Source: Streptomyces marincola
GTDB taxonomy: Bacteria; Actinomycetota; Actinomycetes; Streptomycetales; Streptomycetaceae
Length of the DNA stretch: 64,000 nucleotides
Direction of reading: 5' to 3'
Assembly: GCF_020410765.1 (NCBI RefSeq)
Contig: NZ_CP084541.1
Coordinates: 1,483,001-1,547,000 of the forward strand
Numbering within the stretch: position 1 is the stretch's first letter; each line of letters opens with the position of its first letter. The notes under the pieces are model-generated. The model saw nothing but the letters and a program-made list of their open reading frames with translations, did no database searches and had not been told where the DNA came from. This document shows, in pieces, positions 35,778 through 43,620 of the stretch. Both the position numbers and the translations under genes were made by a program.

Positions 35778-36710
35778 TCACCGCGTTCCGAGGTCGTGAG
35801 CGGTGCCGTCGGCGACGGCCTGGAGTTTGTCCGGGTTGGCCACGTTGTGGATGGCGGTGATACGACCGTCGGCGTCGAAGTCGAAGGTGACGGTGGCGAT
35901 CACGCGTCCCGGCCCGCTGAACACGATGCCCGGCCCACCGTTGATCTCGACGAGTGCGGCGCGCATGTCGGCAGGCTCGACGCCCTGGTAGGTGACGGTG
36001 CCGATGGCCGCGAACCAGGCGGCCACCGTGGCCGCGCCCGCGACCGGGCGCAGAGCCTGTCGGACCTTGCCGCCGCCGTCGGTCCACAGGGTGACGTCCG
36101 GGGAGAGCAGTTCCATCAGGGCGTTGACGTCACCGCCGGTCGCGGCGGCGAAGAACCGCTCGGTGGCCTCGCGCTGCCGCGACCGGTCGGCGGCGAAGCG
36201 CGGCCGCCGGGCCCGTACGTGCTCGCGGGCCCGGTGCGCGGCCTGCCGCACCGCGGCCTCGGAACGCTCCACCGCCTCGGCGATCTCGGCGTAGGTGAAG
36301 TCGAAGACCTCCTTCAGCACGAACACCGCGCGCTCCAGCGGGCTGAGCGTCTCCAGCACCACCAGCATGGCCATCGACACCGACTCGGCGTCCGTGACGA
36401 CCTCGGAGGCATCCCCTCCGGTGAGGATGGGCTCCGGCAGCCACGGCCCCACGTACGTCTCCCGCTTGTGCCGGGTGGAGCGCAGCCGTTCCAGCGCCAG
36501 GTTCGAGACGATCCGGGTCAGGTACGCCTTGGGGTCGGCCACCTGCGAGCGGTCCGCGGCAGACCACTTGATCCAGACGTCCTGGACCGCGTCCTCGGCA
36601 TCGGCCGCGCTGCCGAGGATGCGGTAGGCCACGGAGAACAGCAGCCGCCGGTGCTCGTGGAAGACTTCCTGGTCGGGGTCGAGGTCGGGGTGGGCGGGCA
36701 GGTCGGTCAC
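35778..36710 (-). CDS. ECF41 (SigJ-type) sigma factor with C-terminal SnoaL-like domain
   Basis: 310 residues. Sigma region 2 about 15-85 (HEHRRLLFSVAYRILGS), sigma region 4 about 110-165 (LSPLERAVFVLKEVFDF, AVRQAAHRAREHV) and an NTF2-like domain about 185-300. The three ECF41 signature motifs are all present: WLPEP in the linker, DGGGK, and NPDKL near the C-terminus, the element known to modulate activity in this group in place of an anti-sigma factor. GTG start overlaps the oxidoreductase stop by 4 bp, so the two are an operon with the oxidoreductase first. ECF41 factors usually control exactly such a neighbouring gene. Confidence 0.92.
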   Translation of the reverse strand: MTDLPAHPDLDPDQEVFHEHRRLLFSVAYRILGSAADAEDAVQDVWIKWSAADRSQVADPKAYLTRIVSNLALERLRSTRHKRETYVGPWLPEPILTGGDASEVVTDAESVSMAMLVVLETLSPLERAVFVLKEVFDFTYAEIAEAVERSEAAVRQAAHRAREHVRARRPRFAADRSRQREATERFFAAATGGDVNALMELLSPDVTLWTDGGGKVRQALRPVAGAATVAAWFAAIGTVTYQGVEPADMRAALVEINGGPGIVFSGPGRVIATVTFDFDADGRITAIHNVANPDKLQAVADGTAHDLGTR

Positions 36711-37912
36711 TTGGCCCTCCGGATGCGGGTGAAACGGCCCCCGCGGGGCCAGAACGCGCCCGAGGCGGGCATCTTCTTCATACGGCCGTAGGTCGGCCAG
36801 GGCGAGGCGGTCACCGTCTCCTTGTACCGGACGGCCATGCGGCCGGTCAGGCAGACCCGGCGCGGGCTGTCATCGGGCCGTGTGAACTGCACCATGGCGT
36901 CACCGCGTCCCAGGCTCACCGGCGTGTGGTAGTAGCCGAAGCGGAACGCCTTGGGCCGCCTGCCCCTGAGCACCCGGTCGATCGACAGCGCGGCGTGCAC
37001 CCCGGTCGGCATGCCGCCCTGGCAGGTGCCGTGCATGACGCCGTAGCCCTGGCGGATCGCGGCCGCGTCGCCGATCGCGTACACCTCGGGGTGGGACACC
37101 GACCGCAGCGCGGCGTCGGTGACGATGCGTCCGTGCCCGTCGACAGCCAGCCCGGCGGCGGCCGCCAGCGGCGACACCCGCGTGCCGCTCGTCCACAGGA
37201 CCGCGTCGGCCGCGATGCTCTCCCCGCCCGCCAGTTCCACCGCGTCGGGCAGCACCTTCACCACCTCGACGCCGGCGCGTACCTGGACGCCCAGCCGGTC
37301 GAGCGCGGCGCGCAGATACGCCTTGGCCTTCGGGGCCATGCCCACACCGGGCTCCTGTCTGCCCAGCAGCACCACGTTCAACTCCGGGTGCCTCTCGGCG
37401 ATCTCCGCGGCCGACTCGATGCCGGTCAGCCCGCTGCCCGCGACCACCACCGTGCCGCTGCCGAGCCGCGCCAGCCGGTCGGCCACCAGCTCGGCGTCCT
37501 GGGCGCTGCTCAGGGTGTACGCGTGGTCCTCGGCCCCCGGCACCGCCGAGGTGTCGGCGACGCCGCCCAGCCCGTACACCAGCGTGTCGTAGGGCAGCAC
37601 CCGGTCGTCGTCGATCCGCACGGTCTTCGCGTCCGCGTCCACCGCCGTCACCCAGCCGCGCACGAACTGCGCGCCCGTACCCTCCAGCAGCTGGGGGATG
37701 CTCAGCTCGGCGAGCTGCTGCCCGGTCGCCGTCATGTGCAGGCGCATACGCTCGGTGAACCGCTCCTGCGCGTTCACCAGGGTCACCTGCACGTCCTCGC
37801 GCCGCTTCACCCGGGCCGCGAGCTGGATGGCCGCGGCCATGCCCGCGTATCCCGCCCCCAGGATCACCACGCGGTGCGCGGTCGCCGTGCCGGTCTCCTG
37901 CTGTGCGCTCAT
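36707..37912 (-). CDS. FAD-dependent pyridine nucleotide oxidoreductase (NDH-2-like)
   Basis: 401 residues. FAD site VVILGAGYAGMAAAIQLA (GxGxxG at 19-24), NAD(P)H site VVVAGSGLTGIESAAEIAE, and the FAD-contact motif VYAIGDAAAI. Resembles type II NADH dehydrogenases without the C-terminal membrane helix. ATG 37912 (GAGGAGG upstream) is chosen over a longer frame. It is the usual oxidoreductase partner of an ECF41 sigma factor, so the sigma factor downstream probably controls this promoter. Substrate unknown. It is island cargo rather than part of cobalamin synthesis. Confidence 0.87.
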   Translation of the reverse strand: MSAQQETGTATAHRVVILGAGYAGMAAAIQLAARVKRREDVQVTLVNAQERFTERMRLHMTATGQQLAELSIPQLLEGTGAQFVRGWVTAVDADAKTVRIDDDRVLPYDTLVYGLGGVADTSAVPGAEDHAYTLSSAQDAELVADRLARLGSGTVVVAGSGLTGIESAAEIAERHPELNVVLLGRQEPGVGMAPKAKAYLRAALDRLGVQVRAGVEVVKVLPDAVELAGGESIAADAVLWTSGTRVSPLAAAAGLAVDGHGRIVTDAALRSVSHPEVYAIGDAAAIRQGYGVMHGTCQGGMPTGVHAALSIDRVLRGRRPKAFRFGYYHTPVSLGRGDAMVQFTRPDDSPRRVCLTGRMAVRYKETVTASPWPTYGRMKKMPASGAFWPRGGRFTRIRRAK

Positions 37913-37971
37913 CGTTCCGTCCTCCTCGGCTCGCTTGCTGACGCCCACCAGATGGGAGCAGGCGGCCTGAA

Positions 37972-37978
37972 CGTGACA
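37972..37978 (-). promoter_or_regulatory. Possible ECF41 -35-like element
   Basis: TGTCACG on the minus strand, 60 bp before the oxidoreductase ATG, resembles the TGTCACA -35 of ECF41 promoters. The matching CGTC is present (near 37940) but at too long a spacing, so this is weak. Confidence 0.2.
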
Positions 37979-38052
37979 TGGGCTGGATGTGATACAGGAC
38001 ACAGACCGAATCGGGGCCCACCGGAAGGTGGGCGAAGAGGTCCGCGAAGCCG

Positions 38053-38618
38053 TCATGCCCCGGCGGGCGTGACGACTGCCAGTCCCCCCGGGGCGAGGGT
38101 CAGCAGGAAGTTCCCGGTCGAGCAGACGACGCTCGGGGAGAGGCGGGCGACGTCCTCGTCGCGGACGTCGAAGCCGTCCGCGCGCAGCCGGTGCACGGCG
38201 GCGGCCATGTACCTGGTGTGGAACAGCACGGGGGCATGGAGGACCGGGCCCAGGGCGCCGATTGGGTCCTCCATGCCGTCCTGGTAGCGCTGTGGAGCTG
38301 CCCTGAGCGACCGTGGAAGATCTTCCGGGCGAGGCAGTGGCGGCCCTCCTGGAGGTTCGCCCGGCTCTTGATCTGCCTGCGGTAGCAGGGCTCGTCGGCC
38401 AGGCGCAGGATGTGCGGGGTTTCGACGATCCGCCCGTAGTGGGCGGTGGCGTCGCCGAGCGGGGTGGGGCGGCCGTCGCGGAACAGCATCCGGATCACGT
38501 CGTACGCCCGCACGGCTCCGGTGTGGATGGAGCCGATGGTCCGAGGGATGTCCTCCCAGTGCCGTTCGATCCTGGCGAGCTTCGCGGCCTGCTCACCCGT
38601 CAGAAACCCGACTGGCAC
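38053..38618 (-). pseudogene. Tn3-family transposase, frameshifted C-terminal fragment
   Basis: Frame one (38618 down to about 38275) reads HWEDIPRTIGSIHTGAVRAY, MLFRDGRPTPLGDA, YRRQIK and LQEGRHCLARKIFHGRSGQL, the C-terminal third of Tn3-type TnpA. The match then shifts frame and continues in 38274-38053 as MEDPIGALGPVLHAPVLFHT and LRADGFDVRDEDVARLSP. The final block that should read HINMLGRY is degenerate. The N-terminal two thirds, including most of the DDE core, are missing. Clearly non-functional. It runs away from the right inverted repeat, opposite to the usual layout in which the tnpA 3' end lies near a terminus, so the island has been rearranged. Confidence 0.8.
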
Positions 38619-38717
38619 CCCGGGTTTCCGGACAGTCAGTGATCAACACGACTGCCGAAGGCTCCGCCCCCACCAAGCCCAGGTCAAAGCGCTCTCAGGA
38701 GCGCGACGGGCTCAGGT

Positions 38718-38745
38718 CCTGTTTTCGTTCCGCTGTTCCTCAACC
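38718..38745 (-). repeat. Right terminal inverted repeat of the island
   Basis: Reverse-strand copy of the left repeat with 26 of 28 bases identical, including GGAACGAAAAC. It contains the stop codon of cobM (38740-38742), so the insertion trimmed or replaced the original end of cobM. Confidence 0.7.
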
Positions 38746-39516
38746 TCCGCCACCGGCCGCGCCGGGTCCGCGCGTTTCCGACCGGTCCCTGGAAGGGGCG
38801 TAGAGGAACGACTCGCCCCCGTCGTTCGCCAGCGCGCGCCCGACGAGCACGACGGCCGCCTGGCGCAGCCCGGCCCGTTCCACGGCGTCGGCGATGGTCG
38901 CGACGGTGCCGCGCAGGACCAGTTCGCCCGGCTGGCTGGCCCGGTGCACCACCACGGCGGGGCAGTCGGCACCGTACTCGGGCTCGATCTCGGCCATCAG
39001 CTCGCGCACGCGCCGGATCGCCAGGTGCAGCACGAGCGTGGCCCTGGTCGCGGCGAACCGTTCGAGCGACTCGCTCTCCGGCATGGGCGTCGAACGCGCC
39101 CTGGTGCGGGTGAGGACCACCGACTGCGCGACGAGCGGAACGGTCAGCTCCCGGCCCACGAGCGCCGCCGCGGCGGCGTAGGCGGGAACGCCGGGCGTGA
39201 CGTCCCAGGCCACCCCTGCGGCCGTCAGCCTGCGGGTCTGCTCGGCGAGGGCCGAGTAGAGGGAGGGGTCGCCCGATGTGAGGCGCACGACGTTCCCGCC
39301 CCCGGCGACCCCGCGGACCAGGAGGTGCGTGATCCGGTCGAGGTCGAGGTGCTGGGTGTCGACCAACTCGGCTGCGGGGCCGCAGTGTTCGAGCACGCCG
39401 GGATCGAGGTAGGTCCCCGGGTAGAGCACGAGGTCGGCGGCGGCCAGCAGCCGGGTCGCGCGGACCGTGAGCAGGTCGGCCGCGCCGGGACCCGCGCCGA
39501 CGAAGTGGACGGTCAC
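38740..39516 (-). CDS. cobM: Precorrin-4 C11-methyltransferase
   Basis: 258 residues. VHFVGAGPGAADLLTVRATR, VRLTSGDPSLYSALAEQ, VTPGVPAYAAAAA and HLAIRRVRELM are the CobM/CbiF blocks. It methylates precorrin-4 at C11. GTG start overlaps the cobI-cobJ stop by 4 bp. The C-terminal GPGAAGGGG tail and stop run into the right inverted repeat of the island; the catalytic domain is complete (family length about 250), so the enzyme is probably still active. Confidence 0.94.
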   Translation of the reverse strand: MTVHFVGAGPGAADLLTVRATRLLAAADLVLYPGTYLDPGVLEHCGPAAELVDTQHLDLDRITHLLVRGVAGGGNVVRLTSGDPSLYSALAEQTRRLTAAGVAWDVTPGVPAYAAAAALVGRELTVPLVAQSVVLTRTRARSTPMPESESLERFAATRATLVLHLAIRRVRELMAEIEPEYGADCPAVVVHRASQPGELVLRGTVATIADAVERAGLRQAAVVLVGRALANDGGESFLYAPSRDRSETRGPGAAGGGG

Positions 39517-41054
39517 GACGCGACCCACCTCGGCGTCCAGACCCGGCCGGACGGGGTGAGGCGGGTGGCCGAGGCGCCGACGAGCAGGAGGCACTTCATG
39601 TCGATGGTCTCGGGCCGGAGTTCGCCCAAAGTCGTCACCGTGAGGGTCTCCCCGGGACGGCCGATGTCACGGCCGACGACGACCACCGTGCCGGGCCCGC
39701 GGTGTTCGAGCAGCACGCGCCGGGCCTCGGCGACCTGGGTGGTGCGGGAGCGGGAGGCGGGGTTGTACACGGCGAGCACCAGGTCGGCCTCGGCGACGGC
39801 GCGCAGGCGCCGTTCGACGACCTGCCACGGCTTGAGCCGGTCGGAGAGGGAGACGACGGCGAAGTCGGCGCCGATGGGCGCCCCGGCCCGCGCGGCGACC
39901 GCCTGCACGGCGCTGACGCCGGGCAGGACGCGGATGGGCACGTCGGCGTAGGCGGGGTCCTCCGCCGCCTCGAAGACGGCCGCTGCCATGCCGAACACCC
40001 CGGCGTCGCCGCCGGAGACCACGGCGACCCGCTCGCCGTCGCGGGCCAGGCCGAGGGCGAACCTGGCGCGTTCCACCTCCACGGTGTTCCCCGAGGCGTG
40101 CCGCGCAAGGCCGGGACGCTGGGGCACCCGGTCCACGTAGGCGCGGTAGCCGACGACGTGGTCGACCGAGGCGAGGGCCGCGTTCGCCTCCGGGGTCAGC
40201 CACTCCCCCGGGCCGGGGCCGAGGCCGACCACGAGGAGTTCGGCGGGCCCGGCGGACGGCCCGCTCGGTGCGGCGCCGCTCCCGGGCGCGGGGGCCGGGG
40301 AGGCCGTGCGCGAGCGGCGGCCGTTGCGGCTGTCGCCGGTGACGACGATGAGCGAGAAGTAGGGAACGGTCGCGGGATCGACCTCGTCGACCGGCAGCCA
40401 GCGTTCCTCCGGCATCGAGGCGCGTTCGACGTACAGCGCGTGGTCGAGGCGGCCCGCGGTGGCCAGGGCGCGCCGCACGGCGGGGAAGGTGCGGCCGAGC
40501 TTCATGATGACGGCGCCGTCGGTGTCGGCCAGGCGCCGGGCGAGTTCGGCCTCGGGCAGCGTGCCGGGCAGCACGGTGAGCACGTCCGTCTGCCGGACCA
40601 GCGGGGTCGCGGTGGCGACGGCGGCGGCGGCGTAGGCCGGGACGCCGGGCACGATCTCGGCGGCGTAGCGTTCCGCCAGCCGGTCGTGCATGTACATGTA
40701 GGAGCCGTAGAACAACGGGTCGCCCTCGGCCAGCAGGACGACGTCGCGGCCCGCGTCGAGGTGCGCCGCGAGCCGCGCGGCGGACTCCTCGTAGAAGTCG
40801 GCGAGCGCGCCCTCGTAGCCGCCGGGATGGTCGGTGGTCCCCACGGTCACGGGGTAGACCAGCTCCTCCTCGACGGCCGTCGCGGGGATCAGGCCGGCGG
40901 CGATGCGGCGCGCGTTGGACCGCTTGCCGACGCCGGAGTGGTAGGCGACGACGTCGGCCGCGGCGATGAGGCGCGCGGCCTTGAGCGTGATCAGCTCGGG
41001 GTCGCCGGGGCCGACGCCGACGCCGTGGAAACGGCCTGCCGTCGCGTCGTTCAC
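39513..41054 (-). CDS. cobIJ: Fused precorrin-2 C20- and precorrin-3B C17-methyltransferase
   Basis: 513 residues. About 1-245 is CobI (FHGVGVGPGDPELITLKAAR, LLAEGDPLFYGSYMYMHDRL, IVPGVPAYAAAA). After an Ala/Pro/Gly linker, about 265-513 is CobJ (LLVVGLGPGPGEWLTPEAN, AVVSGGDAGVFGMA, VLPGVSAVQAVAARAG, VYNPASRSR). The fusion carries out two non-adjacent methylations flanking the CobG step. GTG start overlaps the cobH stop by 4 bp. Confidence 0.95.
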   Translation of the reverse strand: MNDATAGRFHGVGVGPGDPELITLKAARLIAAADVVAYHSGVGKRSNARRIAAGLIPATAVEEELVYPVTVGTTDHPGGYEGALADFYEESAARLAAHLDAGRDVVLLAEGDPLFYGSYMYMHDRLAERYAAEIVPGVPAYAAAAVATATPLVRQTDVLTVLPGTLPEAELARRLADTDGAVIMKLGRTFPAVRRALATAGRLDHALYVERASMPEERWLPVDEVDPATVPYFSLIVVTGDSRNGRRSRTASPAPAPGSGAAPSGPSAGPAELLVVGLGPGPGEWLTPEANAALASVDHVVGYRAYVDRVPQRPGLARHASGNTVEVERARFALGLARDGERVAVVSGGDAGVFGMAAAVFEAAEDPAYADVPIRVLPGVSAVQAVAARAGAPIGADFAVVSLSDRLKPWQVVERRLRAVAEADLVLAVYNPASRSRTTQVAEARRVLLEHRGPGTVVVVGRDIGRPGETLTVTTLGELRPETIDMKCLLLVGASATRLTPSGRVWTPRWVAS

Positions 41055-41716
41055 TCTTCCTCCTGGGCCAGCGCGTTCAGGGCCGACGACGTCATGGCGG
41101 AACCGCCCCTGCGCCCGCGCACGGTGACGTACGGGATGTCGATGCCGTGGTCGGCGGCGAGGCGGGCCAGCGCCTCCTTGGACTCGGCCGCGCCGATGAA
41201 ACCGACCGGGCAGCCGAGGATCGCGGCCGGCCGCGGTGCGCCGTCGATCAGCATCTCCAGCAGGTGGAAGAGGGCGGTGGGCGCGTTCCCGATCGCCACG
41301 ACGGCCCCTTCGAGGCGCGGCTCCCACAGCGACACCGCCGCCGCGCTGCGCGTCGTCGACCACGCGCGGGCGAGCGGGCGCACCCGGGGGTCGTGCAGGT
41401 GGCAGAGCACGTGGTTGCCCGCGGGCAGCCTGCTCGCGGTGACTCCCGAGGCGACCATCGTGGCGTCGCACAGGATCGGCGCGCCCGCTTCGAGCGCCTG
41501 CCGCGCGGCCGTGACGAGCCGGGGGTGGACGACGAGGTCGTCCACCAGGTCGACCTGGCCGCTGCCGTGGATCATGCGGACGGCGAGCCGTTCCGCGTCG
41601 GCGGGGAGTCCGTCGAACCGCGCCTCGCGCCGGATGGTCGCGAAGGAGTCGAGGTAGATGTCGGGGCCGTGGTCGACATAGTCGTAGTGGCGGCGCGGGC
41701 GTTCCGGGGCGTTCAC
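41051..41716 (-). CDS. cobH: Precorrin-8X methylmutase
   Basis: 221 residues. DSFATIRREARFDGLPADAE, AVRMIHGSGQVDL (catalytic His), LCDATMVASGVTASRLP and LGCPVGFIGAAESKEAL are the CobH/CbiC signature. It moves the C11 methyl to C12, giving hydrogenobyrinic acid. GTG start overlaps the cobG stop by 4 bp. Confidence 0.95.
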   Translation of the reverse strand: MNAPERPRRHYDYVDHGPDIYLDSFATIRREARFDGLPADAERLAVRMIHGSGQVDLVDDLVVHPRLVTAARQALEAGAPILCDATMVASGVTASRLPAGNHVLCHLHDPRVRPLARAWSTTRSAAAVSLWEPRLEGAVVAIGNAPTALFHLLEMLIDGAPRPAAILGCPVGFIGAAESKEALARLAADHGIDIPYVTVRGRRGGSAMTSSALNALAQEEE

Positions 41717-42585
41717 GCGGCGGCTCCCGCGGGGACCAGGACACCGTGCCAGGGCGTGACGACGAGATCGGCGCCGGCGGCGGTCAGTTCCTCCACCAGC
41801 TCGCGCGTGAGGGTGCCGCCGGGTATCCCGACGTGCCGCCCGCCGGGAACGTCGCCGTACGGGAGCGCCGCGCCCGCGCGCGGCAGGGCCGGGTCGGGCT
41901 CGGCCGGCGGGACCGGCGGCTTCGGCAGCTCGCGTACGTGCCACGGCGCCGCCGGCCCTTCGCCGCGCAGGCGCAGGAAGGCCAGGGCGAGGTCGGCGAG
42001 CGCGGCGGCGGCCTCGCCGAGCGGCAGCGTCCGGCCCCAGCCGTCGCCGACGCGCAGTTGCGCCGTCGTGCCGTTCAACGCCACCAGGCCCAGGTCGCAG
42101 GGGCGGTCGAGCAGGTCGCCGCGGCCGTCGTCGAGCACGAACAGGAACCGGCCGGGCAGGTGGGCGAGCCGTTCACGGGCGAGCAGCGCCGCGTCGAGCC
42201 CCGCGGCCACACCCCGCAGGTCGGCCCGCCCGCCGGCCAGGCCGGTCTGCGGCGACACCATGATGTTGCGGACCAGTTCGTGCGAGCGCGAGGGCAGCAG
42301 CCCGGTGGCCTCGATCGCCGCCAGCACCTCGGGGGCGAGCGCGCCGCCGTCCGAGGGCAGGCCGCGCACCTGGAGGTTGGCGCGCGAGGTGAGGTGCACG
42401 CGGCCGTCGCCCCAGCGTTCGCTGAGCGCGAGCAGCGCCCGCAGGCCGCGGGCGGTCAGCCGCCCCCCGACCAGCCGGAGGCGGACCAGCAGCCCGTCGT
42501 CGGCCGGCCACGGCCGCAGGGCGCCAGGGCACCGGTCGGGCCGGTCCCGCGCGACGGAGTCCCGCACGACGGAGGGGGTCAGCAC
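41713..42585 (-). CDS. cobG: Truncated precorrin-3B synthase-like protein (CobG), lacking its Fe-S region
   Basis: 290 residues from GTG 42585 (GAAGGA 8 bp upstream). The N-terminal part matches CobG and other nitrite/sulfite-reductase-like proteins: RCPGALRPWPADDGLLVRLR, GRVHLTSRANLQVRGLP and ELVRNIMVSPQTG. The protein stops after VTPWHGVLVPAGAAA. Full-length CobG continues about 100 residues further with the four cysteines that bind the 4Fe-4S cluster; only two isolated Cys exist here. The stop overlaps cobH, so nothing remains downstream. Either this protein works without the cluster, or another enzyme makes precorrin-3B. First gene of the riboswitch-4 operon cobG-cobH-cobIJ-cobM. Confidence 0.82.
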   Translation of the reverse strand: MLTPSVVRDSVARDRPDRCPGALRPWPADDGLLVRLRLVGGRLTARGLRALLALSERWGDGRVHLTSRANLQVRGLPSDGGALAPEVLAAIEATGLLPSRSHELVRNIMVSPQTGLAGGRADLRGVAAGLDAALLARERLAHLPGRFLFVLDDGRGDLLDRPCDLGLVALNGTTAQLRVGDGWGRTLPLGEAAAALADLALAFLRLRGEGPAAPWHVRELPKPPVPPAEPDPALPRAGAALPYGDVPGGRHVGIPGGTLTRELVEELTAAGADLVVTPWHGVLVPAGAAA

Positions 42586-42657
42586 TGGCGCGGTCCTTCG
42601 AGGTCGGGGGCCCATGCGCGGAGCCCGCATTCGACCTGGCGGCGGTCGCCACCAGGG

Positions 42658-42812
42658 CCAGCAGGTCTTCGGACTCGGGATCGTCCGGTGCGCGGCGCCT
42701 TCCCGGAACGGTGCCGTTCCAGTGGCATGTCGCCGCGCCCGTCCCCCACACCGCTGCGCGTCAGTTCCGGCCTCGCACCGGATTCCCTGACTCCACGAGG
42801 GAGCGTGACTGG
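42658..42812 (-). ncRNA. Cobalamin riboswitch upstream of cobG
   Basis: On the minus strand: GGGAATCCGGTGCGAGG, CTGACGCGCAGCGGTG, TGCCACTGGAAC, GGGAAGGCG and GAGTCCGAAGACCTGCTGG, ending about 70 bp before the cobG start. TAGGCT (42825-42820) is the likely -10. Very close in sequence to the importer riboswitch at 17553, suggesting duplication of a regulatory cassette. Confidence 0.9.
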
Positions 42813-43017
42813 CCCGACCAGCCTACGACGCGCCCCGCACGGCCCCACCGAAGGGGCCCGTCTGCCGCGAGGAGTCCTGCGACGGCCCGCACCACGCGGG
42901 CCAGCAGCTGTTCCGGGCCCGTGAGATGCCGCATGGCTCGGCGGGAACCCACCTCGTTCCGGTGCATTCCTCACCCGAACCGCACTGCCCCGCCCGGCAT
43001 GCTGATTGGGTGGCCGC

Positions 43018-43554
43018 ATGGCACATGGGACACCGCTCCCCGCGGACGAACTGCTGGACATCGTGGACGAGCACGACCGCGTGGTGGGACAGGCGCGGCG
43101 CGGCGAGGTGTACGCCCGCGGACTGCGGCACCGCTGCGCGTTCGTCCTGGCGCGGAACACCGCGGGCGAGATCTTCGTGCACCGCCGCACCGAGTGGAAG
43201 CTGACCTTCCCCTCGCTGTACGACATGTTCGTCGGCGGGGTGGTGGGTGCGGGCGAGTCGTACGACGAGGCGGCGCTGCGCGAGGCGGAGGAGGAGCTCG
43301 GCGTATCGGGCCTGGCCGCTCCGACCCACTTGTTCACGTTCCTCTACCGGACCCCGGAGCACAGCTGGTGGTCGGCGGTCTACGAGATCCACTGCGGCGT
43401 GCCGGTCGACCCGCAGGCGTCCGAGGTCGCGTGGCACGCGTTCCTCACGCAGGAGGAACTGGACCGGCGGCTCACCGAGTGGGACTGGGTGCCCGACGGG
43501 CTGGAGGCGTACCGCCGACTGCTGGCGTGGAGGCGCGGAAGGACCACCGGCTAG
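43018..43554 (+). CDS. NUDIX hydrolase
   Basis: 178 residues with the Nudix box GGVVGAGESYDEAALREAEEELGV written here in its key parts: G-x5-E (GAGESYDEA), then REAEEEL. The flanking layout (DEHDRVVGQARRGEVYARGLRHR, VHRRTEWKLTFPSLYDM) is like YfcD and isopentenyl-diphosphate isomerase-type Nudix proteins. Substrate cannot be told from sequence. ATG 43018 preferred over TTG 43006. Divergent from the cobG riboswitch; no link to cobalamin is evident. Confidence 0.88.
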   Translation: MAHGTPLPADELLDIVDEHDRVVGQARRGEVYARGLRHRCAFVLARNTAGEIFVHRRTEWKLTFPSLYDMFVGGVVGAGESYDEAALREAEEELGVSGLAAPTHLFTFLYRTPEHSWWSAVYEIHCGVPVDPQASEVAWHAFLTQEELDRRLTEWDWVPDGLEAYRRLLAWRRGRTTG

Positions 43555-43620
43555 CCACCGGACCCGCCGGACCCGCCCGGCGCGGCAGGCACACAACCGC
43601 GCGCCGGTGCGCATCGTGCC

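Larger units (their letters stand above)
35546..38745. mobile_element. Tn3-like inverted-repeat-bounded island inside the cobalamin locus
   Basis: A 3.2-kb segment lies between cobL and cobM, genes that otherwise belong to one pathway locus. It is bounded by 28-bp inverted repeats (26 of 28 bases agree) containing the core GGAACGAAAAC, which is also present in the terminal repeats of Tn3-family transposons. Inside, left to right: an integrase fragment, an ECF41 sigma gene, its oxidoreductase partner, and a frameshifted Tn3-type transposase end. No 5-bp target duplication is seen (ACGGG left, TCCGC right), so the element is probably an old, deleted or rearranged transposon that can no longer move by itself. 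Confidence 0.65.

Noticed and set aside
37940..37978. Complete ECF41 promoter before the oxidoreductase
   Set aside because: TGTCACG and CGTC both occur but their spacing is far longer than the known 16-17 bp, so only the -35-like part is listed, at low confidence.
35541..38750. 5-bp target duplication flanking the island
   Set aside because: The flanks are ACGGG and TCCGC, which do not match, so no duplication is claimed.
38313..39951. Plus-strand frames across cobM and the transposase remnant
   Set aside because: Shadows of minus-strand genes; no domain.
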